Part shown: one piece after another, positions 1 through 6,228 of the stretch
Position numbering within the stretch: position 1 is the stretch's first letter
Layout: every line of letters starts with the position of its first letter
Assembly (NCBI GenBank): GCA_020853375.1
Contig: JADYZA010000178.1
Span: forward strand, 1 to 9,006
Length of the DNA: 9,006 nucleotides
Direction of reading: 5' to 3'
Source of the DNA: Verrucomicrobiota bacterium
Lineage (GTDB): Bacteria; Verrucomicrobiota; Kiritimatiellia; Kiritimatiellales; Tichowtungiaceae
The notes under the pieces: generated by a model
What the model saw: the letters and a program-made list of their open reading frames with translations, nothing else
Told to the model about the DNA's origin: nothing
The model's database searches: none
Program-made: the position numbers and the translations under genes

Positions 1-69
1 GAATCCGATGTTGTGGCGGGTCATTTCATATTCCCGCCCCGGATTTCCAAGCCCGACGATGACCTTCAC
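1..69 (-). CDS. pth: Peptidyl-tRNA hydrolase, N-terminal fragment (cut by window edge)
   Basis: Peptidyl-tRNA hydrolase cleaves the ester bond of peptidyl-tRNAs that drop off the ribosome, recycling tRNA in the cytoplasm. Only the first 23 codons are in the window. They read VKVIVGLGNPGREYEMTRHN followed by IGF, which is the hallmark Pth N-terminus: the GLGNPG strand and loop, the Y-x-x-T-R-H-N segment with the catalytic histidine, then GF. The start is GTG at 69. A GAGGAG ribosome binding site lies about ten bases upstream, in the 28-base gap after rplY. That gap contains no terminator, so pth is most likely the third protein gene of the prs-rplY-pth operon. Identification is firm despite the short fragment; the rest of the protein cannot be judged. 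Confidence 0.93.
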   Translation of the reverse strand, partial: MKVIVGLGNPGREYEMTRHNIGF

Positions 70-97
70 TCAGATAGGCTCCTCATCAAAAACAGGT

Positions 98-751
98 TTA
101 TTTCGCAGCCTCTTCCGGTTTCTTCTCGCGAATCACTTCCGGCTCGCCCGATGCAGCAACGGCACCTTCTTCAGCCACAGGTTCTTCAGCCACCTTCGGC
201 ATCGAAACCGCAGCAACACCGATCTCAGCATCCATCAAGATCGTGTACTTCGAAGAATCAATCTTAATGTCTTTGATCGTGAGAATATCACCAAGCTTCA
301 GTGCGCTGACATCCACATTGATTGCCTCAGGAATGTCCGCAGGGAAACAGGATATTTCGATATGGTGCAACAGATGATCCAAAACACCACCCTGATTCTT
401 GACCCCGTCGGCTTCGCCGATGAGTTCAACAGGAACTTCGATATGAAGCTTCTTGTCCATTGCAACTTTCTGCATATCGACATGAACCACGCTGCCGGTA
501 AGTGCGTTGTGCTGAATTTCTTTCAGCAACACAGACTCTTCTTTGCCGCTATCGATCTGAATCTTGATCATTACGTGTTCACTCGTGTGATGACGCAACA
601 TTTGCTCGAATTCATGTTTGGGCAGGGAAACGGAACGAGCCGCAGTGCCTTCACTATAAATCACACCTGGAACCTGCCCGTCGCGACGCAGTCTGCGCGC
701 ACTGGCGGAACCTTTATCATCTCTACTCTTTACTATAATTTTTGCGTCCAT
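98..751 (-). CDS. rplY: 50S ribosomal protein L25 / general stress protein Ctc, long form
   Basis: This 217-residue protein binds 5S rRNA in the large ribosomal subunit. Residues 1-93 form the L25 5S-binding domain, with the recognisable ARRLRRDGQVPGVIYS segment (18-33) and VLLKEIQHNALTGSVVHVDM (74-93). Residues 95-185 match the beta-rich second domain of the long TL5/Ctc form, which the roughly 94-residue E. coli L25 lacks. The tail (about 187-217) is low-complexity, rich in Ala, Glu and Val, and probably disordered. The start is ATG at 751. Its GAGGAG ribosome binding site overlaps the prs stop codon (TGAGGAG), which implies translational coupling. Whether it is a stress protein, as Ctc is in Bacillus, cannot be told from the sequence. 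Confidence 0.96.
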   Translation of the reverse strand: MDAKIIVKSRDDKGSASARRLRRDGQVPGVIYSEGTAARSVSLPKHEFEQMLRHHTSEHVMIKIQIDSGKEESVLLKEIQHNALTGSVVHVDMQKVAMDKKLHIEVPVELIGEADGVKNQGGVLDHLLHHIEISCFPADIPEAINVDVSALKLGDILTIKDIKIDSSKYTILMDAEIGVAAVSMPKVAEEPVAEEGAVAASGEPEVIREKKPEEAAK

Positions 752-764
752 TGCTTTTTTCTCC

Positions 765-1694
765 TCAAGTTATTCTGAAAAGTGATGTCACCGAATTATT
801 GTCATGTATGCGACTGATTGCCTCGGCCAGCAACTCCGCCACAGAAAGAACTTTTACCTTACTGCCGGTTTCACAACGGGCAGGCACACTATCTGTGGTC
901 ACCAACTCAATAATCGGTGACTCATTTAACCGCTCCACGCCCTTGCAATTCAACAGGGAGTGGGTCACTGCCGCACGAATCGAAGCCGCGCCAGCCTTCT
1001 CCAGCAGCTTAGCGGCAGCCGTCAGCGTGCCGGCAGTCGAAGTCATGTCATCCACCAGCACCGTATTACAACCCCTGACATCTCCAACCAAATGCGTCGC
1101 CTCAACTTTATCGGCGCTCTTGCGCTCCTTGCCGACCACCGCAACCCCAGCATCCAACATATCTGCGTAAGCTGCGGCCAACTTCATGCCGCCAGTGTCC
1201 GGAGCGACAACTACAAGGTCTTTCAGTTTTTTATCGCGCAGGTGTTTTACAAAAACCGGCGCTGCGTAGAGATGATCAACTGGGATATCAAAAAACCCCT
1301 GAATTTGCTGGGCATGCAGATCCATCGTCAGCAAACGGTTGGTTCCCGCCGCCACCAACAGGTTGGCCACAAGCTTGGCAGTGATTGGAACTCGCGGCTG
1401 ATCTTTACGATCCTGCCGAGCATAGCCATAGAACGGCATGACAGCGGTGATGCGTGATGCAGACGCACGTTTGGCCGCATCGATCATAATCAACAGCTCC
1501 ATCAGATTCTCATTCGGGGGATAGGATGTTGGTTGAATGATGAATACATCGCGTCCACGAACATTTTCGGCAATCTTCACGAAGATTTCACCGTCCGGGA
1601 AGCGGCTAATCTGAACATCACAGAGCTTTTCGCCGACTTTAGCGGCAATACGCTCCGCCAAATCCCGATGGGCTGTACCTGTTAAAATTTTCAC
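765..1694 (-). CDS. prs: Ribose-phosphate pyrophosphokinase (PRPP synthetase), class I
   Basis: The enzyme makes 5-phosphoribosyl-1-diphosphate from ribose 5-phosphate and ATP, feeding nucleotide, histidine, tryptophan and NAD synthesis in the cytoplasm. The 309-residue length is normal for class I. Visible motifs in order are FPDGE (32-36), YARQDRK (91-97) for ATP contact, MDLHAQQIQGFF (124-135), the phosphate loop APDTGG (164-169), the flexible catalytic loop GKERK (188-192) keeping the key Lys and Arg, and the ribose-5-phosphate loop VDDMTSTAGT (214-223). In the commonest form this last loop reads DDxIDTxGT, so Ser219 stands where Asp is usual. The start is GTG at 1694 with AAGGA about nine bases upstream; the nearby ATG at 1702 is out of frame and runs into a stop after three codons. 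It lies 60 bases downstream of tRNA-Gln and 13 bases upstream of rplY. Confidence 0.97.
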   Translation of the reverse strand: MKILTGTAHRDLAERIAAKVGEKLCDVQISRFPDGEIFVKIAENVRGRDVFIIQPTSYPPNENLMELLIMIDAAKRASASRITAVMPFYGYARQDRKDQPRVPITAKLVANLLVAAGTNRLLTMDLHAQQIQGFFDIPVDHLYAAPVFVKHLRDKKLKDLVVVAPDTGGMKLAAAYADMLDAGVAVVGKERKSADKVEATHLVGDVRGCNTVLVDDMTSTAGTLTAAAKLLEKAGAASIRAAVTHSLLNCKGVERLNESPIIELVTTDSVPARCETGSKVKVLSVAELLAEAISRIHDNNSVTSLFRIT

Positions 1695-1754
1695 CGTTTC
1701 ATTTCCTTATATAGTCGTGTTCTTTTTGACTGGCCTATTTCCGCCCTAATGGAT

Positions 1755-1825
1755 TTGCCCGACTAGGATTTGAACCTAGACGCCAAGAATCAAAATCTTG
1801 TGTGCTACCATTACACTATCGGGCA
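1755..1825 (-). tRNA. trnQ: tRNA-Gln (anticodon TTG)
   Basis: The minus strand folds into a complete 71-base cloverleaf. The acceptor stem is TGCCCGA with TCGGGCA (7 bp). The D arm is GTGT with GCAC around a loop containing GG. The anticodon stem is CAAGA with TCTTG around loop TTTTGAT, giving anticodon TTG at the standard position. The variable loop has four bases, and the T arm is CTAGG with CCTAG around TTCAAAT. The discriminator base is A at 1755; CCA is not encoded. The first pair U1-A72 and the TTTTGAT loop are typical of bacterial glutamine tRNA. It lies directly upstream of prs with no terminator between, so a joint transcript is likely. Confidence 0.95.
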
Positions 1826-1839
1826 GCCCTTTTAGTGCC

Positions 1840-1870
1840 AAAAAAAACACCTCTCTCCCCCGAGAGAAGC
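1840..1870 (-). terminator. Hairpin plus T8 run between promoter and tRNA-Gln (terminator-like or attenuator)
   Basis: On the minus strand TCTCTC (1867-1862) and GAGAGA (1857-1852) form a perfect 6-bp stem around a GGGG loop. It can be lengthened to about nine pairs with G-T wobbles, and is followed by GTG and then eight T (1847-1840). This is the shape of an intrinsic terminator, but it sits just before the tRNA rather than after a gene. If the promoter at 1876-1904 is right, the hairpin begins almost at the first transcribed base. It may be an attenuator, a leader processed from the tRNA precursor, or the end of a short RNA started further upstream. Confidence 0.4.
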
Positions 1871-1875
1871 GTTGA

Positions 1876-1904
1876 ACCATAAAAAGAGCCCCTATCGTTG
1901 TCAA
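1876..1904 (-). promoter_or_regulatory. Sigma70-type promoter for tRNA-Gln and probably prs-rplY-pth
   Basis: On the minus strand a perfect -35 TTGACA (1904-1899) is followed after exactly 17 bases by TATGGT (1881-1876), a four-of-six match to the -10 box. The predicted transcription start is near 1869, about 44 bases before the tRNA 5' end. It is the best promoter match I found in the gap between the two divergent units. Experimental start-site data are not available to me. Confidence 0.7.
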
Positions 1905-1948
1905 ATTAAAACGGGAAAGAGAAAATTTATACCGTCACAAGGCAGATT

Positions 1949-1954
1949 TATAAC
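1949..1954 (+). promoter_or_regulatory. Possible -10 box for the opg operon
   Basis: TATAAC is a five-of-six match to the -10 consensus, lying 52 bases upstream of the opgG start. No good -35 box is seen 16-18 bases before it. The 7-base ATTTATA containing it occurs again at 1925-1931, exactly 21 bases earlier. I see no other convincing plus-strand promoter in 1870-2006, so this is only a best guess. Confidence 0.25.
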
Positions 1955-2006
1955 ACCCGGTGCGCTTTTTTCGTGCATTTAAACTCATCTTGAATATGCT
2001 TCGCGC

Positions 2007-3515
2007 GTGAATAAATACAAACTCGCCTCGATAATGCTGGCTTGCGCGGCGCTCAATGGCTTTGCGCAGAATGAAAGTTCCACTTTCGATTTTAATGCGC
2101 TCAGAAACCGAGCGCAAAATCTGGCCGCTACGCCATATCAACCTTCAGACAGAACCCTGCCTGAAGAGTTGAGGAACTTTAATTACGACAACATGCGGAA
2201 TATCCGCTTCGATCCGAAGTCCGCCATCTGGCGCATGGAAAGACTCCCTTTCCAGCTTCAGTTCGTGCATCGTGGCGGACCACAGACTGGGCGCATCACC
2301 ATGAACTCCGTCGAAGATGGACGAGCCGAACTGATCCCTTTCTCGAAAAGCCTGTTCAACTACTCGCAGGCCAAAATAAACGGTCGACTTCCCGATGATC
2401 TCGGGTTTAACGGATTCCGCATACACTATCCGCTCAACTCAATGGAATATCTCGACGAAGTCGTCGCCTTTCAAGGCGCATCCTATTTTCGGGCTCTCGG
2501 GAAAGGCTTGCACTACGGTCTCTCAGCACGCGGTCTAGCCGTTAATGTGGCCGGAAAAGCCCCTGAAGAATTTCCAGAGTTCACAGAATTCTGGATTGAG
2601 AAGCCAGACAGTCGGGCGGACCGGATAAAAATATACGCTTTAATGAACAGCCCGAGTCTGGCAGGAGCGTACGAAATACTCCTGATTCCTGGCGTGGACA
2701 CCATCATGGAAGTCAAGGCGACACTGTTTGCCCGCCAGTCGGTCGAAGAACTTGGCCTAGCGCCCCTGACCAGCATGTTCTGGTTCGGCGAAGGCTCAAC
2801 ATCCCGTCACGGCGATTTCCGTCCCGAAGTGCACGATTCAGACGGGTTACTCGTCCATACCGGCGCCGACGAATGGCTTTGGCGTCCGCTTTGCAAGGAA
2901 GGCGACGTCCGAGTTTCCTGCTTTACCGACAAAGCTCCACGAGGATTTGGACTTCTTCAACGCGACCGAAATTTTTCCAGCTACGAAGATCTTGAAACAT
3001 TCTACCACAATCGCCCGAGCACTTGGGTTGAGCCCGGCACAAACTGGGGTTGCGGCGAAATCCGGCTGGTCGAGTTGCCGTATGGCGAAGAATATTTCGA
3101 CAATATCGTGGCCTTCTGGAAACCGGCGAAGCCACTCACTCCAGAAACCCCGCTTGAATTTTCGTACCGCCTGCACTGGTTTAAGGATGACCCAACCTTG
3201 CCGCCGCTCGCCAGAACGCTGGCCACCCGGATTGGCAATGCCACGGAATATCCCGGATCAAAAAAATTCGTGCTGGATTTCAGCAACAGCGCGGGACTTG
3301 ACCGGAACAATCCGGATAGCGTTGTGCCGGTGGTGTCTATCACCAACGGAAACTTGAAGGGTAAACATCTCCAACGAAACGACCCCGGCAACGCGTGGCG
3401 CGTCTTTTTTGATGTTGAACCAATTGACCGTACCAAACCTGTTGAAATGCGCTGTTTCCTGCAATCAGGTGGACTGCCGCGGAGTGAAACGTGGACCTAC
3501 TTCTGGAACCCATAG
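2007..3515 (+). CDS. opgG: Periplasmic glucan biosynthesis protein OpgG (MdoG)
   Basis: OpgG acts in the periplasm on the beta-1,2-linked glucan backbone made by OpgH; the family has been assigned to glycoside hydrolases (GH186) because members act on beta-1,2-glucan. At 502 residues it has the family's full length. Residues 1-20 are a signal peptide: a basic start, hydrophobic LASIMLACAALNGFA, and a likely cut before Gln21. Family segments include GFNGFRIHYPLN (133-144), YFRALGKGLHYGLSARGLAVN (160-180), FPEFTEFW (189-196), SMFWFGE (256-262), GADEWLWRPL (286-295), GFGLLQRDR (313-321) and ELPYGEEYFDNIVAFWKP (356-373). The start chosen is GTG at 2007 because it gives a proper signal peptide; no clear ribosome binding site is seen. 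The in-frame ATG at 2034 would remove the basic N-terminus. Its end overlaps the next gene by 25 bases. Confidence 0.95.
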   Translation: MNKYKLASIMLACAALNGFAQNESSTFDFNALRNRAQNLAATPYQPSDRTLPEELRNFNYDNMRNIRFDPKSAIWRMERLPFQLQFVHRGGPQTGRITMNSVEDGRAELIPFSKSLFNYSQAKINGRLPDDLGFNGFRIHYPLNSMEYLDEVVAFQGASYFRALGKGLHYGLSARGLAVNVAGKAPEEFPEFTEFWIEKPDSRADRIKIYALMNSPSLAGAYEILLIPGVDTIMEVKATLFARQSVEELGLAPLTSMFWFGEGSTSRHGDFRPEVHDSDGLLVHTGADEWLWRPLCKEGDVRVSCFTDKAPRGFGLLQRDRNFSSYEDLETFYHNRPSTWVEPGTNWGCGEIRLVELPYGEEYFDNIVAFWKPAKPLTPETPLEFSYRLHWFKDDPTLPPLARTLATRIGNATEYPGSKKFVLDFSNSAGLDRNNPDSVVPVVSITNGNLKGKHLQRNDPGNAWRVFFDVEPIDRTKPVEMRCFLQSGGLPRSETWTYFWNP

Positions 3516-4084
3516 AAGCCTTTGTTCCCACCTGGGGCAGCCCAGAGGAATGGAACAGCGCGTATGATAAACTCGAGAGCTACCTGCGAGCTCATGAGGT
3601 TGATAGTCATTTGCACCGCGCATATCTCAACACCATGATCCTGCGTCGCGTTAGCCGACGGTGGCAGAATCAGACGCCAGAAACGCCCCTTGCGACGCTG
3701 GTGATTGAAGAGGCGAACCTTCTACTGAATGAATGGTTCACGCTTATTATGGAGCTACCTGCTGGAACCAGCACCAACTTCACCACGGCCGACGGACGTG
3801 TCGCTCTTTTTCTTTGCGACGGCCCGCTACGCTGGCCTTATGCCTTTTTGGAGCCGCGCCAAATTCCGAACGATCTAAAGACCGCCATGAGTAAAAGTCT
3901 CATGCGGGCCGGCCCAGAACTACAAATCAGCAATATGGTGCCTCGCCCGATCGACCTAGGCCTTTTCCCGGAAATCGCCGACGATGCGATGGATGTCTTA
4001 AATCGAAGACCTGTTATCAAAGCCCTAATCGGCTGGCTCATTTTTCTCACCATTCTAACTTACCTTTTCTGGATGACACGATGA
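3491..4084 (+). CDS. Unrecognised tail-anchored membrane protein encoded between opgG and opgH
   Basis: I do not recognise this 197-residue protein. Residues 1-174 are soluble in character, with no signal peptide. They contain charged helical stretches (about 17-58) and a segment with many Pro, Gly and aromatic residues (about 98-125). Residues 175-194 (PVIKALIGWLIFLTILTYLF) are the only membrane segment, preceded by RR and followed by only three residues. That predicts a C-tail anchor with the bulk in the cytoplasm. The start is GTG at 3491 inside opgG, with GGAG six bases upstream; the end overlaps opgH by ATGA. This double overlap implies coupled translation and a role in glucan synthesis. 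By inference it may serve OpgH as a regulatory or structural partner, perhaps replacing the long cytoplasmic N-terminus of enterobacterial OpgH, which this OpgH lacks. No enzyme motif is seen. Confidence 0.85.
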   Translation: MDLLLEPIEAFVPTWGSPEEWNSAYDKLESYLRAHEVDSHLHRAYLNTMILRRVSRRWQNQTPETPLATLVIEEANLLLNEWFTLIMELPAGTSTNFTTADGRVALFLCDGPLRWPYAFLEPRQIPNDLKTAMSKSLMRAGPELQISNMVPRPIDLGLFPEIADDAMDVLNRRPVIKALIGWLIFLTILTYLFWMTR

Positions 4085-6216
4085 CGGCAACAAAACTTCT
4101 ATCAGGCGCTCAAAAAGTGCGTCGGCGTATTGTCTTTTTTTCGCTGGTGTTCCTCCTTATAACGCTGGCCACTTGGGTTATGGCGGATATCCTCTGGCGC
4201 GGAGGCATGAACAGTTGCGAAGTCGCGATTTTGATTCTCTTCGCCATCCTTTTCACGCCGGTTTCTCTGGGCATCGTTCAAGCTCTGACAGGATTCATCA
4301 TTCTCTGGCGGCGGCGCGATCCGGCCCGCCTGCTTTCGCTTCTAGAAACAACACCCGCATTACCCGACCTCCCCGTTACCGCAGTCGTACTCCCCATCTT
4401 CAATGAGGACGTCAGCCGCGTGTACGAAGGGTTGCGAGCCATTTACCGTTCTGTCGAGCGAACCGGAAATCTTTCGCGTTTCGACTTTTTTATCCTGAGC
4501 GACTCAAACGATCCTAACAAATGGATCGAAGAAGAAATGGCCTGGGCCGAACTTTGCAAACAGGTTTCAGGCTTCGGAAGGATTTTCTACCGCAAACGGA
4601 AAATCGCGCTCAACCGCAAGAGCGGAAACATCAGCGACTTCTGCCGCCGCTGGGGCAGCAAATACCGCTACATGGTAATTCTTGATGCCGACAGCGTGAT
4701 GAGCGGCGACTGCCTCGTCAAGCTGGCACAACTCATGGAGTTGAATCCTCAGGCAGGTATCATTCAGGCTGCACCGGTTCAGGCTCTCAGCGAAAGCCTC
4801 TTTGGTCGCGGTATGCAGTTTGCCGGTTCGCTCTACGGCCCCGTATTTCAAGCCGGGCTCAATTTCTGGCAGGCCGATGAAGGCAACTACTGGGGACACA
4901 ACGCCATCATTCGCCTGGCTCCATTCATCGAACATTGCGCCCTGCCCGATCTTCCGGCCAGCAAAACGCCGCGAGCCAAATTCATGAGCCATGACTACGT
5001 CGAAGCCGCTCTCATGCGCCGCGCAGGCTACGAAGTCTGGCTCGCTTACGGACTCGGCGGAAGCTACGAAGGCGGCCCGCCAACACTCCTCGACATGGCC
5101 AAACGCGACCGCCGCTGGTGCCGTGGAAATTTCCAGCACAGCTGGCTGGTGCTCTCGCCCCACGTCCGTCCAATCAATCGCCTGCACCTGGCTCTCGGCA
5201 TCATGAGCTATCTCTCCTCGCCGCTCTGGTTGTTTTTCATGATCATCGGAACACTTCAGTTCTGGATCGCATCCCGACTTACCGTCCGCACGTTTGACTT
5301 TGATGTCGGCCTTTCCCGGCTTCTCGATGTCGGCGGCAATCAGCTGGCTATCATCCTTTTCTCCACCACCATTTCGCTGCTCTTCCTGCCCAAACTGCTC
5401 AGCCTGTTGCTGGTTCTGCGCAACAAGGAATCGGCCCTTCTGTTTGGAGGCCGCCTGCGCGCAACGGTCAGCGTCATCATTGAACATTTCTTCTCGATGC
5501 TCATCACCCCCATTCTGATGCTTTTCCACTCCCGTTTCGTTCTCGGCGTTATGGCCGGACAGGAAGTCGGCTGGGGAACCCAGCGACGTGGCGGCGAGAA
5601 CGCCGCTGATTGGGGCGAGGCGATTGAAGCCCACGGAGGCCATACAATCATTGGAATCCTATGGGGCTTACTCGCCTGGAAAATTAATCCCGCCTTCTTC
5701 TGGTGGATGAGCCCCATCTTTATCGGCTTGGTCAGCTCCATTCCGGTATCCCTGCTGCTCGGCAAAGTTTCAGTCGGAACGGCGATGCGACGAATGAACC
5801 TCTTCATCACCCCGCAGGAAAGCAATCCGCCAGCAGAACTGGCCGAACTGAAAACCAGCCTCGCGATCTGCGACCAGCATGCGCCCCGGCTGGAACCCCT
5901 GCGTAAAAATTACGGTTTCATGCAAGTTGTCATCGACCCGTACGTCAACGCCATCCACATTGCTCTGCTCCGGCGGCATCACAAACGGCTGGAAGGAACA
6001 TACTTCACGCAATTACAAGATCGCGTCGTCGCGGAAGGCCCCGACCTGCTCAGCCGTCGCGAACAGATGGCCCTGCTGATGAATCCCGAATGCATGGCTT
6101 GGCTTCACGAACAGATATGGAAGCTTCCATCGGAAAAACTCGCCCCGTGGTGGACGATGGCCTTGCGCCAATACAACGTCCTCGAAAGCAAACCGCAGAC
6201 CGCCCTCTATCTGTAG
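4081..6216 (+). CDS. opgH: Glucans biosynthesis glucosyltransferase H (OpgH/MdoH)
   Basis: OpgH is an inner-membrane family-2 glycosyltransferase that polymerises UDP-glucose into linear beta-1,2-glucan and passes it to the periplasm. This copy has 711 residues. Helices near 17-36 and 46-76 precede the cytoplasmic catalytic domain, which shows LPIFNEDVSRVYEGLRA (104-120), LSDSNDP (139-145), KSGNISDFCRRWGS (180-193), DADSVM with the D-x-D (202-207), YWGHNAIIR (270-278), SHDYVEAALMRRAG (303-316) with the catalytic-type Asp305, and RDRRW (342-346) in place of Q-x-x-R-W. Further helices lie between about 365 and 575, followed by a cytoplasmic tail. Compared with the roughly 847-residue E. coli protein, the long soluble N-terminal extension is missing. 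The ATG overlaps the previous stop. The gene ends 12 bases before a convergent gene. Confidence 0.96.
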   Translation: MTATKLLSGAQKVRRRIVFFSLVFLLITLATWVMADILWRGGMNSCEVAILILFAILFTPVSLGIVQALTGFIILWRRRDPARLLSLLETTPALPDLPVTAVVLPIFNEDVSRVYEGLRAIYRSVERTGNLSRFDFFILSDSNDPNKWIEEEMAWAELCKQVSGFGRIFYRKRKIALNRKSGNISDFCRRWGSKYRYMVILDADSVMSGDCLVKLAQLMELNPQAGIIQAAPVQALSESLFGRGMQFAGSLYGPVFQAGLNFWQADEGNYWGHNAIIRLAPFIEHCALPDLPASKTPRAKFMSHDYVEAALMRRAGYEVWLAYGLGGSYEGGPPTLLDMAKRDRRWCRGNFQHSWLVLSPHVRPINRLHLALGIMSYLSSPLWLFFMIIGTLQFWIASRLTVRTFDFDVGLSRLLDVGGNQLAIILFSTTISLLFLPKLLSLLLVLRNKESALLFGGRLRATVSVIIEHFFSMLITPILMLFHSRFVLGVMAGQEVGWGTQRRGGENAADWGEAIEAHGGHTIIGILWGLLAWKINPAFFWWMSPIFIGLVSSIPVSLLLGKVSVGTAMRRMNLFITPQESNPPAELAELKTSLAICDQHAPRLEPLRKNYGFMQVVIDPYVNAIHIALLRRHHKRLEGTYFTQLQDRVVAEGPDLLSRREQMALLMNPECMAWLHEQIWKLPSEKLAPWWTMALRQYNVLESKPQTALYL

Positions 6217-6219
6217 AGG
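6204..6219. other. Small hairpin over the opgH stop codon, between convergent genes
   Basis: CCTCTA (6204-6209) and TAGAGG (6214-6219) form a perfect 6-bp stem around loop TCTG; the opgH stop TAG is in the right arm. It can form in RNA from either strand. Neither strand has a T run after it, so it is not a standard intrinsic terminator. The gap between the two convergent genes is only 12 bases and holds no other structure. The two transcripts probably overlap at their 3' ends. Confidence 0.3.
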
Positions 6220-6228
6220 ATATCTCCA

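Noticed and set aside
8..778. Long plus-strand open frame (256 codons) across the rplY region
   Set aside because: It is antisense to rplY and the prs end; the minus-strand protein is a clear L25/Ctc, and the plus-strand translation is Phe/His/Arg-rich with no family resemblance.
1691..1702. ATG-AAA-CGG-TGA mini frame overlapping the prs GTG start
   Set aside because: It could be read as a coupling leader peptide, but the AAGGA site is only a base or so from this ATG, too close for it, and well placed for the GTG.
4567..5643. Long minus-strand open frame (358 codons) inside opgH
   Set aside because: Antisense to the conserved OpgH catalytic region; it has no family motif, and its composition (rich in Ala, Glu, His) mirrors the codon use of opgH.
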